DNA from: Herbidospora solisilvae
Lineage (GTDB): Bacteria; Actinomycetota; Actinomycetes; Streptosporangiales; Streptosporangiaceae
Length of the DNA: 64,000 nucleotides
Assembly (NCBI RefSeq): GCF_009901565.1
Contig: NZ_WXEW01000001.1
Coordinates: 1,240,001-1,304,000 of the forward strand
Direction: 5' to 3'
Shown piece by piece: positions 8,548 through 18,561 of this stretch; the first letter of the stretch is position 1; every line of letters begins with the position of its first letter. The notes under the pieces are model-generated. The model searched no databases, was not told where the DNA came from, and saw only the letters and a list, made by a program, of their open reading frames with translations. Both the position numbers and the translations under genes were made by a program.

Positions 8548-10371
8548 CTACAGCTTGACCGATGCGTAGAGTTCGCCGACTTCGTGCAGGCTGAGCGCGC
8601 GGATCGTGCCGGGCTTGAGCCGGCCGAGCTTGACCGGCCCGAACTCGATGCGGGCCAGGTCGATCACGCGGTGCCCGGTTTCCTCCAGGAGGCGGCGCAC
8701 GATGTGCTTGCGCCCCTCGTGGAGCACGACCTCGACGAGCGCCTGCTGGCCGTGCTCCTGCACGATGGTGAACGAGTCGACCTTGGCCAGCCCGTCTTCC
8801 AGCTCGATGCCCTTGCGCAGCGTGCGGTGCAGGTCACGCGGGACCGGGCCGGGCACCTTCGCCCAGTACTTCTTCGGCACCCCGTAGCTCGGGTGGGTCA
8901 GCCGGTGGGCCAGCTCGCCGTCGTTGGTGAGCAGCAGCAGGCCCTCGGTCTCGGTGTCGAGCCGGCCGACGTGGAACAGCCGGGGGGCCAGTTCCTGGAC
9001 GTAGTCGGCCAGGCACGGCCGGCCCTCCGGGTCCTCCATCGTGGAGACGACGCCGATGGGCTTGTTGAGGGCGTAGTAGACCAGGTCGGGCGCGGTCGGG
9101 ATGCGCTTGCCGTCGACGTGGATGACCTGCTTGGCCGGGTCGACCCGCGCCCCGAACCGCCGGACCACCTGCCCGTCGACGGTGACGCGCCCCTCGCCGA
9201 TCATGTCCTCGCACGCGCGCCGCGAGGCGACGCCCGCCTGGGCGAGCACCTTCTGCAGCCGCTCGCCGCCGGGGACCTCGGTGGTGTCGCGCTCGTCGGT
9301 GTAGCCGGGCTCCCAGAAGTCGGGGTCCCGCTTCGGCTGGGCCGACGTCTTGAAGGGCTGAGCCTTCGGACGGGCCGGCTTTCCGACCGTCTGTACGTCG
9401 TCACGACGCCCGCCCCGGTCGGCGCGCATCGGCCGGTCGGCCTTGCCGAACCGCGCCCGCGTGCCCTTGGGGGCCGGGTTGCCCCGGTCGTCACGGGACT
9501 CGAAGGACTTCTCGGGCCGGTCGAGGTAGTCGTCCCGGAACGACCGCTCGGGCCGCTCGTCACGGAACGACCGCTGCGGCCGGTCACCATAGGGCCGGTC
9601 GGAGCGCTGCCGGTCGCCGCCGGAAGGACGGTCGGAACGGTAGGAGCGCTGAGGGCGGTCGCCACCAGAGGGCCGGTCACCGCCGAAGGACCGCTGCGGG
9701 CGATCACCGTAAGAACGCCCCGGGCGGTCGTCGCCATAGGACCGCTGCGGCCGGTCGCCGCCAGAGGGCCGGTCACCGCCGTAGGAACGTTGCGGGCGAT
9801 CACCGTAAGAACGGCCGGGACGGTCATCGCCATAGGAGCGCTGCGGCCGGTCGCCGTAAGAACGGCCCGGACGGTCGTCGCCATAGGACCGCTGAGGGCG
9901 GTCGCCGCCAGAAGGCCGGTCACCGCCGTAGGAACGCTGCGGGCGGTCGCCATAGGAACGGCCGGGGCGGTCGTCGCCGTAGGACCGCTGCGGACGGTCG
10001 CCGTAGGAACGGCCGGGGCGGTCGCCGCCAGAGGGGCGGTCGTCGCGGAAGGACCGCTGGGGGCGGTCGCCGTAGGACCGGTCGGAGCGGGGGCTGTCGT
10101 CGCGGGAGGAACGCTGCGGCCGGTCGCCGTAGGACCGGTCGGAGCGGGGGCTGTCGTCGCGGGAGGAACGCTGCGGCCGGTCGTCGCGGGCGCGGAAGTC
10201 GCGGCCGCCGCGGTCGTCGCGGGAGCCGGAGCCGCCGCCCGACGAGCCGCCGCCGAAGCCGCCGCGTTTGGCGGGGCCGCCGGAGCCGGAGCCGCGGGAG
10301 CCTGATCGGCCCGCGCGGAAGGAGTTGCCTCGACCGCGTCCATCACCGGACGGGGTGCTGCGCTTGTTCAC
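8548..10371 (-). CDS. rluB: rRNA pseudouridine synthase with long repetitive Arg/Gly/Asp N-terminus
   Basis: A 607-residue protein. The C-terminal ~240 residues form an RsuA/RluB/E/F-type enzyme that isomerises a uridine in 23S rRNA. They hold an S4 RNA-binding domain starting at GERLQKVLAQAG (about residue 366) and a catalytic domain with the motif GRLDTETEGLLLL, whose Asp is the nucleophile. The first ~340 residues are low-complexity and built of short units such as GDRPQRSYGDDRPGRSY, very Arg/Asp/Gly/Ser rich and certainly disordered. The GTG start overlaps the scpB stop in a GTGA tetramer. Actinobacterial homologues often carry an extension like this, but the length and regularity here are notable. 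Confidence 0.93.
   Translation of the reverse strand: MNKRSTPSGDGRGRGNSFRAGRSGSRGSGSGGPAKRGGFGGGSSGGGSGSRDDRGGRDFRARDDRPQRSSRDDSPRSDRSYGDRPQRSSRDDSPRSDRSYGDRPQRSFRDDRPSGGDRPGRSYGDRPQRSYGDDRPGRSYGDRPQRSYGGDRPSGGDRPQRSYGDDRPGRSYGDRPQRSYGDDRPGRSYGDRPQRSYGGDRPSGGDRPQRSYGDDRPGRSYGDRPQRSFGGDRPSGGDRPQRSYRSDRPSGGDRQRSDRPYGDRPQRSFRDERPERSFRDDYLDRPEKSFESRDDRGNPAPKGTRARFGKADRPMRADRGGRRDDVQTVGKPARPKAQPFKTSAQPKRDPDFWEPGYTDERDTTEVPGGERLQKVLAQAGVASRRACEDMIGEGRVTVDGQVVRRFGARVDPAKQVIHVDGKRIPTAPDLVYYALNKPIGVVSTMEDPEGRPCLADYVQELAPRLFHVGRLDTETEGLLLLTNDGELAHRLTHPSYGVPKKYWAKVPGPVPRDLHRTLRKGIELEDGLAKVDSFTIVQEHGQQALVEVVLHEGRKHIVRRLLEETGHRVIDLARIEFGPVKLGRLKPGTIRALSLHEVGELYASVKL
9540..10170 (-). repeat. Tandem in-frame repeats in rluB
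   Basis: About 630 bases of degenerate direct repeats inside rluB. The unit encodes R-P-Q-R-S-Y-G-D and R-P-G-R-S-Y-G-D or R-P-S-G-G-D blocks, giving 24-, 45- and 60-base periodicities, all multiples of three. The repeats keep the frame open in several registers, which explains the long Thr/Ala/Pro-rich frame on the same strand that I do not call as a gene. Recombination between units would change the protein length without a frameshift. Confidence 0.85.
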
Positions 10372-10910
10372 TTGGGTTGCTCCTCAAGGGTGTCAACGTC
10401 GTCGGGGAGGAAGGGCGCCAGTTCGGGGAGCTCCGACAGCTCCCGCAGGCCCAGCCTCTCCAGGAAGTAGCTGGTGGTCCGGTAGAGCACGGCCTGGCTC
10501 TCCGGGTCGGTCCCGGCCTCTTCGACGAGGCCGCGGGCGGCGAGCGTGCGCATGACGCCGTCGCTGTTGACGCCGCGGATCGCCGCCACGCGGGCCCGGC
10601 TGACGGGCTGCCGGTAGGCGACCACGGCGAGGGTCTCCAGGGCGGCCTGGGTCAGCCGCGCCTGCTGGCCGTCGCGCACGAACCGCTCCACCAGCGGAGC
10701 GCATTCGGCGCGGGTGTAGAGGCGCCATCCACCGGCGACCTCTCTCAGATCAAAACCCCTCCCGGCGGAGGTGTATTCCGCCGACAGGTCGCGCAGGGCG
10801 GCGGCGACCTCGGCGGTCGGCCGTTCGAGCACCTGCGCCAGGGTGATCTCGGCGACGGGTTCGTCGACGACGAGCAGGATGGCCTCAAGGCCCATCGTCA
10901 GCTCAGACAC
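10368..10910 (-). CDS. scpB: Segregation and condensation protein ScpB
   Basis: A 180-residue winged-helix kleisin partner that binds ScpA and the SMC dimer to form bacterial condensin. Typical parts are the N-terminal LEAILLVVDEPV, the middle LTQAALETLAVVAYRQPVSRARVAAIRGVNSDGVMRTL and the C-terminal YRTTSYFLERLGL. The GTG start overlaps the scpA stop by eight bases, and its own stop overlaps rluB, so scpA-scpB-rluB are translationally coupled. Confidence 0.96.
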   Translation of the reverse strand: MSELTMGLEAILLVVDEPVAEITLAQVLERPTAEVAAALRDLSAEYTSAGRGFDLREVAGGWRLYTRAECAPLVERFVRDGQQARLTQAALETLAVVAYRQPVSRARVAAIRGVNSDGVMRTLAARGLVEEAGTDPESQAVLYRTTSYFLERLGLRELSELPELAPFLPDDVDTLEEQPK

Positions 10911-11778
10911 CGTCGTTCTCCCCCTGTCGCGCTTCGTCGTAGTCGTCGCCGACGAGCACGGTGCCGTCGGCCGTTCCGGTCCAGGTCACGTAGAGATCCC
11001 CCAGCGGCTCGGCCTGCTCGAAGGAGACCGCCGCCTCGCGGAACAACTCCAGAACGGCGAGGAACCTCGCCACCACTTCGAAAGGGCCGGCGCAGTCGGA
11101 GGTCAGCGCCCGGAACGTCGCGGTGCCCGCCCGGCGCAACCGCTCGACCAGGATAGCGGCCTGTTCGCGTACGGAGGCGAGTGGTTGGTACATGTGGGTG
11201 ACCGAAACGGTCGGCGGCGCCTTGGGGGTGAACGCCCGGCGGGCGATCTCGGCCAGCCGTTCGGGCCCGATCCCGAGCACGAGCTCGGGCAGCAGGTTGG
11301 CGAACGCGGGCTCCAGCGGCACCAGGCGCGGGAAGCGCAGCGCCTCCTCGGCCATCCGGCCGGAGAAGATCTTCGCCACCTCCTTGTACGCCCGGTACTG
11401 CAGCAACCGCGCGAACAGCAGGTCACGGGCCTCCAGCAGGGCAAGGTCCTCCTCGTCCTCCACCTCGCCGGCCGGCAGCAACCGGGCCGCCTTGAGGTCG
11501 AGCAGGGTGGCCGCGACCAGCAGGAAGTGACTGGTCTGGTCGAGATCCCATTCGGGCCCGCGTGAGCGGATGTAGGCGATGAACTCGTCGGTGACCTTGT
11601 GGAGCGAGACCTCGGTGATGTCGAGCTTGTGCTTGGCGATCAGCCCGAGCAGCAGGTCGAAGGGCCCCTCGAACACCTCAAGGTGGACGTGGAACCCTTC
11701 GGGTGGCGCTGTGGTCTCCGGCTCGGTCACCGAGCCATTGTCGCGTGTATTCGAGGCAGATTCACGAGCGCGAGACAC
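10903..11778 (-). CDS. scpA: Segregation and condensation protein ScpA
   Basis: A 291-residue kleisin. After about 25 variable residues comes the family signature FEGPFDLLLGLIAKHKLDI, then a long acidic/helical linker and a C-terminal winged helix near residues 205-260. It bridges the SMC heads and recruits ScpB for chromosome compaction. The GTG at 11778 is used; another in-frame GTG about 16 codons later is possible, as the residues before EPETTAPPEG are not conserved. It lies 31 bases after parA on the same strand. Confidence 0.95.
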   Translation of the reverse strand: MSRARESASNTRDNGSVTEPETTAPPEGFHVHLEVFEGPFDLLLGLIAKHKLDITEVSLHKVTDEFIAYIRSRGPEWDLDQTSHFLLVAATLLDLKAARLLPAGEVEDEEDLALLEARDLLFARLLQYRAYKEVAKIFSGRMAEEALRFPRLVPLEPAFANLLPELVLGIGPERLAEIARRAFTPKAPPTVSVTHMYQPLASVREQAAILVERLRRAGTATFRALTSDCAGPFEVVARFLAVLELFREAAVSFEQAEPLGDLYVTWTGTADGTVLVGDDYDEARQGENDGV

Positions 11779-11809
11779 GGTCGGCCTCCGGCCGCCCGTC
11801 TCGCTTCAA

Positions 11810-12700
11810 CTACAACCGCGCGGGCCAGCGGGCCAGCACCTCGCGGGCCAGCTCGCGGTAGGCGGTGGCGCCCATCGAACCCGGGTCGAACTGGGTGATC
11901 GGCTCGCCGGCCAGGGTGGCGTCGGGGAAGCGCACGGTGCGGTTGATGACCGTGTGGAAGACCTTGTCGCCGAAGCCCTGCATGATCGTGGCCAGCACCT
12001 CGCGGGCGTGGAGGGTGCGGGGGTCGTACATGGTGGCGAGGAGGCCGTCTATCTCGAGGTTCTTGTTGAGGCGCTCCTGGACCTTGGAGATCGACTCCAT
12101 CAGCAGGGCCACGCCGCGCAGCGCGAAGAACTCGCACTCCAGGGGGATCATGACGCTGTGGGCGCAGGTCAGCGCGTTGACCGTCAGCAGGCCGAGCGAC
12201 GGCTGGCAGTCGATCAGGCAGATGTCGTAGTAGGGAAGCAGGGGCTCCAGGCTGCGCTGGAGGGCGTATTCCCGGGCGACCTCGTTGACCAGCCGGATCT
12301 CCGCGCCGGACAGGAAGATGTTGCTGGGGAGCAGGTCCATGCCCTCGACGCTGGTGCCGAGCAGCACGTCTTCGGCGGTGACGTCGGGCTCCTCCATGAG
12401 GAGGTCGTAGATCGTCGTCTCAAGGGGGCGGGGGTCGATGCCCAGGCCCACCGACAGGGCGCCCTGCGGGTCGAAGTCGACCAGCAGAACTCGCTGCCCG
12501 ACCTCGGCTAACGCGGCCCCGAGGTTGATCGTGGTGGTCGTCTTGCCGACGCCGCCCTTCTGGTTCACCATCGCGACGACCCGCGCCGGGCCGTGGTTCT
12601 CGGGAACGGGCGGCTCGGGGAAGACGGGGCGAGGGCGCCCGGTCGGGCCCAGGGCACCCGGGTTGCCCGCGGTCCACGTCTCGTCTGTGGTCGCAGTCAC
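11810..12700 (-). CDS. parA: ParA/Soj-family ATPase
   Basis: A 296-residue Walker-type ATPase. The deviant Walker A KGGVGKTTTT follows V-N-Q near residue 45, with LLVDFDPQGAL and LIDCQPSLGLL as further nucleotide-binding motifs. I start at GTG 12700 because GGGAGG sits nine bases upstream; the frame could be read 39 codons further, but that part covers the promoter. No parB follows. The position directly before scpAB is the usual site of the second ParA-like protein of actinobacterial chromosomes (distinct from the origin-proximal parAB pair), so a role with condensin or in positioning is likely. Not plasmid-derived as far as I can see. Confidence 0.9.
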   Translation of the reverse strand: MTATTDETWTAGNPGALGPTGRPRPVFPEPPVPENHGPARVVAMVNQKGGVGKTTTTINLGAALAEVGQRVLLVDFDPQGALSVGLGIDPRPLETTIYDLLMEEPDVTAEDVLLGTSVEGMDLLPSNIFLSGAEIRLVNEVAREYALQRSLEPLLPYYDICLIDCQPSLGLLTVNALTCAHSVMIPLECEFFALRGVALLMESISKVQERLNKNLEIDGLLATMYDPRTLHAREVLATIMQGFGDKVFHTVINRTVRFPDATLAGEPITQFDPGSMGATAYRELAREVLARWPARL

Positions 12701-12735
12701 CTGTTGAACCTCCCTGACGGTCCCGAATCGGACCG

Positions 12736-12764
12736 AATCTAGAGGGTAGTCACGTATGCGGCAA
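12736..12764 (-). promoter_or_regulatory. Sigma-70-type promoter of parA-scpA-scpB-rluB
   Basis: On the minus strand, TTGCCG (-35, 12759-12764) is followed by exactly 17 bases and TAGATT (-10, 12736-12741). The predicted transcript starts about 12730 and has a leader of roughly 30 bases with a GGGAGG ribosome site before the parA GTG. It lies in the 103-base gap between xerD and parA. Confidence 0.6.
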
Positions 12765-12803
12765 GGCGCCGCGCCCAAGCAAAGCCAGGGTAATGGAACT
12801 CGG

Positions 12804-13721
12804 TCACCTGCGGGCACGGGGATGCGCGGCGGCGTACACCTCTCGGAGCTTGTCGACCGTCACCAGCGTGTAGACCTGGGTGGTGGTCACCGAGGCGTGG
12901 CCGAGCAGTTCCTGCACCACCCTGACGTCCGCCCCGCCGTCGAGCAGGTGGGTCGCGAACGAATGGCGCAGCATGTGAGGGGACACCCCGGACAGACCGG
13001 CGCGTTCGGCGGCCGACTGGAGGACCTCCCAGGCGCCCTGACGGGTCAGCCGGCCGCCCCGGGCGTTCAGGAACAGAGCGGGCGTTCCCCGGCCGTGAGA
13101 GGCGATCTGGGGACGCGCGCGGACGAGATAGGCGTCGAGGGCCGACCGGGCGTACCGGCCGAGGGGGACGATCCGGGTCGTGCCGCCCTTGCCGCGCAGC
13201 ACCACCTGCGAGGCGGTGGCGATGTCGTCGACGGCCAGGCCCACCGCTTCGGAGATGCGGGCGCCGGTTCCGTACAGGACCTCCAGAAGGGCCCGGTTGC
13301 GGAAGGTCAGGGGCGACTCGTCGGGACCCGAGGCGGCGATGAGGCGCTCCACGTCGTCGACGGTGATCGCCTTCGGGAGCCGGCGCAGGGTGCGCGGGGG
13401 CCGCACCTGGTTGGCCGGGTCGTGCGCCGAGACGCCCTCGCGCAGCGCGAACCGGTGGAGCCCCCTGACGGCCGAGACGGCCCTGGCCGCCGAACTGGCG
13501 ACCAGGGCCGGATGATCGTCGTCGCCCTCCCGCAGCGCGGCCAGGAAGGCCACCACGTCGGACTCGGCGACCTGGCCCATGGAGGCCAGGCCGCGCGCGG
13601 TCAGATGGTCGACGTAACGCCGCAGGTCACGGCGGTAGGAGGCCAGCGTGTTCGCCGAAAGGCCCCGCTCCACCGCCAGGTGGGCGAGGTAGCTGGTGAG
13701 TACGGCTTCCGGCGAGCTCAG
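12804..13721 (-). CDS. xerD: Site-specific tyrosine recombinase XerD
   Basis: About 305 residues with the core-binding SAM-like domain first ([19 protein letters not shown]) and the catalytic domain after about residue 115. Catalytic residues of tyrosine recombinases are visible: Arg in [24 protein letters not shown] (His and Arg), the [12 protein letters not shown] motif with the nucleophilic Tyr. With XerC it resolves chromosome dimers at dif. The start is a problem: the first ATG/GTG/TTG in frame is GTG 13673, which would remove about 16 conserved residues (SYLAHLAV). I therefore extend to CTG 13721, which has AGGGGA six bases upstream. The frame is the same as that of the upstream Nudix gene and separated from it by one TGA. 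Confidence 0.9.
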   Translation of the reverse strand: MSSPEAVLTSYLAHLAVERGLSANTLASYRRDLRRYVDHLTARGLASMGQVAESDVVAFLAALREGDDDHPALVASSAARAVSAVRGLHRFALREGVSAHDPANQVRPPRTLRRLPKAITVDDVERLIAASGPDESPLTFRNRALLEVLYGTGARISEAVGLAVDDIATASQVVLRGKGGTTRIVPLGRYARSALDAYLVRARPQIASHGRGTPALFLNARGGRLTRQGAWEVLQSAAERAGLSGVSPHMLRHSFATHLLDGGADVRVVQELLGHASVTTTQVYTLVTVDKLREVYAAAHPRARR

Positions 13722-13736
13722 CGTAGGTCCCCTGGT

Positions 13737-16057
<2,321 letters not shown>

Positions 16058-16142
16058 CTATCAAATGCTGGTGTCCCCAGCTCACCCACGTGCGGGAACC
16101 CGCCATAGGCGGAGATCTCACAAGAAGGTAACTTGATCCGTT

Positions 16143-16811
16143 ATGTCGATGCGGCAACGGTTGACGGGCCGTCTGATCCATCGGGTGTGGGCGTACATCC
16201 GCAGAGCCGGGGCCGTCACCCCTCTCTCCCCGGCGGGCTACCGGTTCCGCAAGCTGGGCGACGGCGTGTGCATCGCGTTCCCCGTGGGGGCCATCTTCGG
16301 TGAGCAGTGGATCGAGATCGGCGACCACACCCTGATCGGCGAACGGGTCTCCATCTCGGCCGGGATGGGCCCGGGGGTGGACCTCGGCCCCGACTCCCTC
16401 GTCCGGATCGGCGGCTCCTGCTCGATCGGCCGGGGCTCCCACATCGTCGGCCACCAGTCGATCGACATCGGCGACCACGTCTTCACCGGCCCGTACGTCT
16501 ACATCACCGACCAGAACCACGTCTACGACGACCCGGATATCCCGGTCGGACGCCAGTGGCCGCGTAACAATCCGGTCAGCATCGGCGCGGGCTCCTGGCT
16601 CGGCACGGGGGCCATCGTGCTGCCCGGCACCCGGATCGGCCGACAGTGCGTCGTGGCCGGCGGGGCCGTGGTCAGGGGCGAGTTCCCCGACCACTGCGTG
16701 ATCGCCGGGGTGCCCGCCAAGATCGTGCGGCGGTACTCCCCCGAGGAGGGCTGGGTCGCGCCGGAAGTCCGGTTGATGCGGATCGCGGGAAGTTCCGGGG
16801 ATATTTCGTAA
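16143..16811 (+). CDS. Left-handed beta-helix (hexapeptide) acyltransferase
   Basis: A 222-residue protein in which residues about 50-200 are built of hexapeptide turns (I/V-G-x-x-x motifs such as IGDHTLIGERVSI, SIGRGSHIV, IGDHVFTGP), with a His in the DQNHVY segment that is the usual catalytic base. Members acetylate sugars, antibiotics or amino acids using acetyl-CoA; the acceptor here is unknown. The distal YITDQNHVYDDP and the loop with WPRNNP resemble maltose/galactoside-type acetyltransferases. It diverges from pyrG with a 136-base spacer. The ATG is 13 bases after GAAGGT, a weak ribosome site. Confidence 0.85.
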   Translation: MSMRQRLTGRLIHRVWAYIRRAGAVTPLSPAGYRFRKLGDGVCIAFPVGAIFGEQWIEIGDHTLIGERVSISAGMGPGVDLGPDSLVRIGGSCSIGRGSHIVGHQSIDIGDHVFTGPYVYITDQNHVYDDPDIPVGRQWPRNNPVSIGAGSWLGTGAIVLPGTRIGRQCVVAGGAVVRGEFPDHCVIAGVPAKIVRRYSPEEGWVAPEVRLMRIAGSSGDIS

Positions 16812-16850
16812 TAGTGGGTCGTTGTCCCCTCAGAGGGAGGTCGATCTGCT

Positions 16851-17456
16851 GTGTTCGCGACACTGACCGCTTTAGGGCTCTCCACGGCGGCCGGCCTGAA
16901 CGCCTACATCCCGCTCATGGTGGTCGGCGTCCTGGCCAACGTGACCGACGCCGTGAAGCTGCCGTCCGAGTACGCCTGGCTGGCCGACGGCTGGGTGCTC
17001 GGCATCATCGGCGTGCTGCTCCTGGCCGAGTTCGTCCTCGACAAGGTGCCCGTCGTCGACCACGTGAACGACATGATCCAGACGGCGGTCCGCCCGGCGG
17101 CCGGAGGTGTGGTCTTCAGCGCCACCTCGGCGGCCTCCCAGCTCGACAACTCGGCCTGGATGGCCGAACACCCGGCGGTCGGCTGGATCCTGGGCATCGT
17201 GACGGCCCTGATCGTGCACGCCGTGAAGTCGACCGCCCGCCCGGTGGTGAACGCCACGACGGCAGGCGTTGGGGCGCCCGTGGTGAGCACCGTGGAGGAC
17301 GCGGGCTCGTTGTCGCTCAGCCTGGTGGCGGTGTTCCTGCCGGTGCTGGTGCTGGTCTTCCTGGCGGGGATGATCGCGATCGGCTGGGTGGCGCTGCGCA
17401 GGCTCAGACGCTTCCGGCGGTCGCGGGCCCTGGCCAGGTCGGCCGTTCGAGAGTGA
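16851..17456 (+). CDS. DUF4126 membrane protein
   Basis: A 201-residue membrane protein with about five hydrophobic segments (residues 5-27, 45-62, 85-100, 112-130 and 155-185) and a positive C-terminal tail. The opening TLTALGLSTAAGLNAYIPL is the family hallmark. The function of DUF4126 is unknown. GTG is used with GGGAGG ten bases upstream. Its last 53 bases overlap the convergent methyltransferase gene, so transcripts of the two would be antisense there. Confidence 0.85.
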   Translation: MFATLTALGLSTAAGLNAYIPLMVVGVLANVTDAVKLPSEYAWLADGWVLGIIGVLLLAEFVLDKVPVVDHVNDMIQTAVRPAAGGVVFSATSAASQLDNSAWMAEHPAVGWILGIVTALIVHAVKSTARPVVNATTAGVGAPVVSTVEDAGSLSLSLVAVFLPVLVLVFLAGMIAIGWVALRRLRRFRRSRALARSAVRE

Positions 17457-18195
17457 GCAGCGTGTCGGAGAACTCCGGGGCCGGCGCCGTGGGATCGGCC
17501 GCCACGGCCCTCTCCAGGCGCCGGAAGCCCTCTTCCAGCTCCTCGGGGCTCAACTGGGCGAAGAACGACAGGGTGCGCAGGCGCAGCCGCTCAAGCACCT
17601 CCTGACGGGTGCCGGAGGACGGCTGCACCACCGTGCCGAAGCTGGCGACCCGCCACCCGGCCGACGTGAAGGTCCGGATGACCTCGTGGAGCGGCTGGAA
17701 CAGGGCGGCGTCGATCTCGAAGCCGCGGGAGAAGTGCTCCAGCCACCAGGGCCGGGGATGGTGGTCGCTGAAGTTGGCCCGCAGTAACAGCCGCCCGCCG
17801 GGCCTGAGCACCCTGGCCAGCTCGCGCGCCGCCCGCTCCTTGTCCTGGACGTGGTGCCAGGACAGGAACATGAGCGCGTAGTCGGCGCTGCCGGACGGCA
17901 CCGGCATCTCCTCGGCGGAGCCCGCCAGATAACGCACGTCGGGGTGGCGGGAGTGCTCCTCGGCGACCTCGCGCATGCGCACCGACGGGTCGACCCCGAT
18001 GACCGGCCCGAACTCCGCCGCCAGCGCGGGGGTGAACCGCCCGGTCCCCGACCCGACGTCGAGCCCGGTCAGGGGACGCCGCTCCGGCAGCACCGCCGCG
18101 AACGCGCCGATCCACACCTGGCGTTGCCGCTCGGTGAGCGCCCGGCCCCGCGCGTAGTCGCGGTACTGCTCCTTGTCGTAGTCGACCCGCCTCAT
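17404..18195 (-). CDS. Class I SAM-dependent methyltransferase
   Basis: A 263-residue methyltransferase of the UbiE/BioC-like (Methyltransf_11) group. Motif I is LDVGSGTGRF (about residues 44-53), then VIGVDPS, the motif-III region ALMFLSWHHV and RVLRPGGRLLL. The substrate cannot be deduced. The N-terminus reads MRRVDYDKEQYRDYARGRALT, a start seen in a large actinomycete methyltransferase subfamily. Fragments resembling this start occur upstream in 18196-18540 (see the separate entry). ATG at 18195 fits the conserved start. Confidence 0.88.
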   Translation of the reverse strand: MRRVDYDKEQYRDYARGRALTERQRQVWIGAFAAVLPERRPLTGLDVGSGTGRFTPALAAEFGPVIGVDPSVRMREVAEEHSRHPDVRYLAGSAEEMPVPSGSADYALMFLSWHHVQDKERAARELARVLRPGGRLLLRANFSDHHPRPWWLEHFSRGFEIDAALFQPLHEVIRTFTSAGWRVASFGTVVQPSSGTRQEVLERLRLRTLSFFAQLSPEELEEGFRRLERAVAADPTAPAPEFSDTLLTLERPTWPGPATAGSV

Positions 18196-18540
18196 CGCAG
18201 CTCCCGCGTCAATGCCGGGGGATCACCCCGGGCCATGTCGTATGCGACCAGCCTCATCGAAAACGTCCGATTCGGGTCTCCTGGCCGGTCCTCGGCCATG
18301 TCGTATCGACCTGTCATCCGCCCACATCCCGCGTCGGGTCCCGGGACCACCTGGATCCCGCCGGGTGTCCGGGTCACCCGGAGCCCGGCCGCGTCACAGG
18401 CGGGCCGTCTCAACCAGTTCCCGCCGGGTGTCCGGATCACCCGGGCGCGGCCGCGTCATAAGCGAGCCAGCTTTACTAGTTCCCCGTCGGGTGCACGGGC
18501 CACCCGACGGGCCATGTCGTAGTCGACCGCCTCACTCACA
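18196..18540 (-). pseudogene. Strip of repeated, decayed copies of the methyltransferase 5' end
   Basis: This non-coding stretch between uvrB and the methyltransferase is made of related blocks on the minus strand. Three segments read like the first codons of the methyltransferase: one at about 18235-18254 (MRLVAYDMARGDP), one near 18296-18315 (MTGRYDMAED), and one at 18500-18539 (VSEAVDYDMARR), all sharing TACGACATGGCC. Between them lie two copies of a GGGTGAYCCGGACACCCGGCGGGA-like unit near 18360-18390 and 18421-18445. The most intact piece is a 27-codon open frame at 18456-18539 ending in TGA. I read it as remnants of repeated partial duplication, with no intact gene. A regulatory or satellite repeat is the alternative. 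Confidence 0.5.
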
Positions 18541-18561
18541 GGCCCACGCCGGGCGCTGGGG

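Noticed and set aside
9540-10170. A CRISPR array
   Set aside because: The repeats are coding, not evenly spaced, and have no unique spacers; no cas gene is present.
9201-10346. A 381-codon Thr/Ala/Pro-rich frame on the minus strand
   Set aside because: It is the +1 shadow of the rluB repeats; the repeats lack stops in more than one frame.
11810-13721. A mobile element (ParA plus a tyrosine recombinase)
   Set aside because: parA, xerD and scpAB in this order are core chromosomal genes of actinobacteria; there is no attachment site or phage gene nearby.
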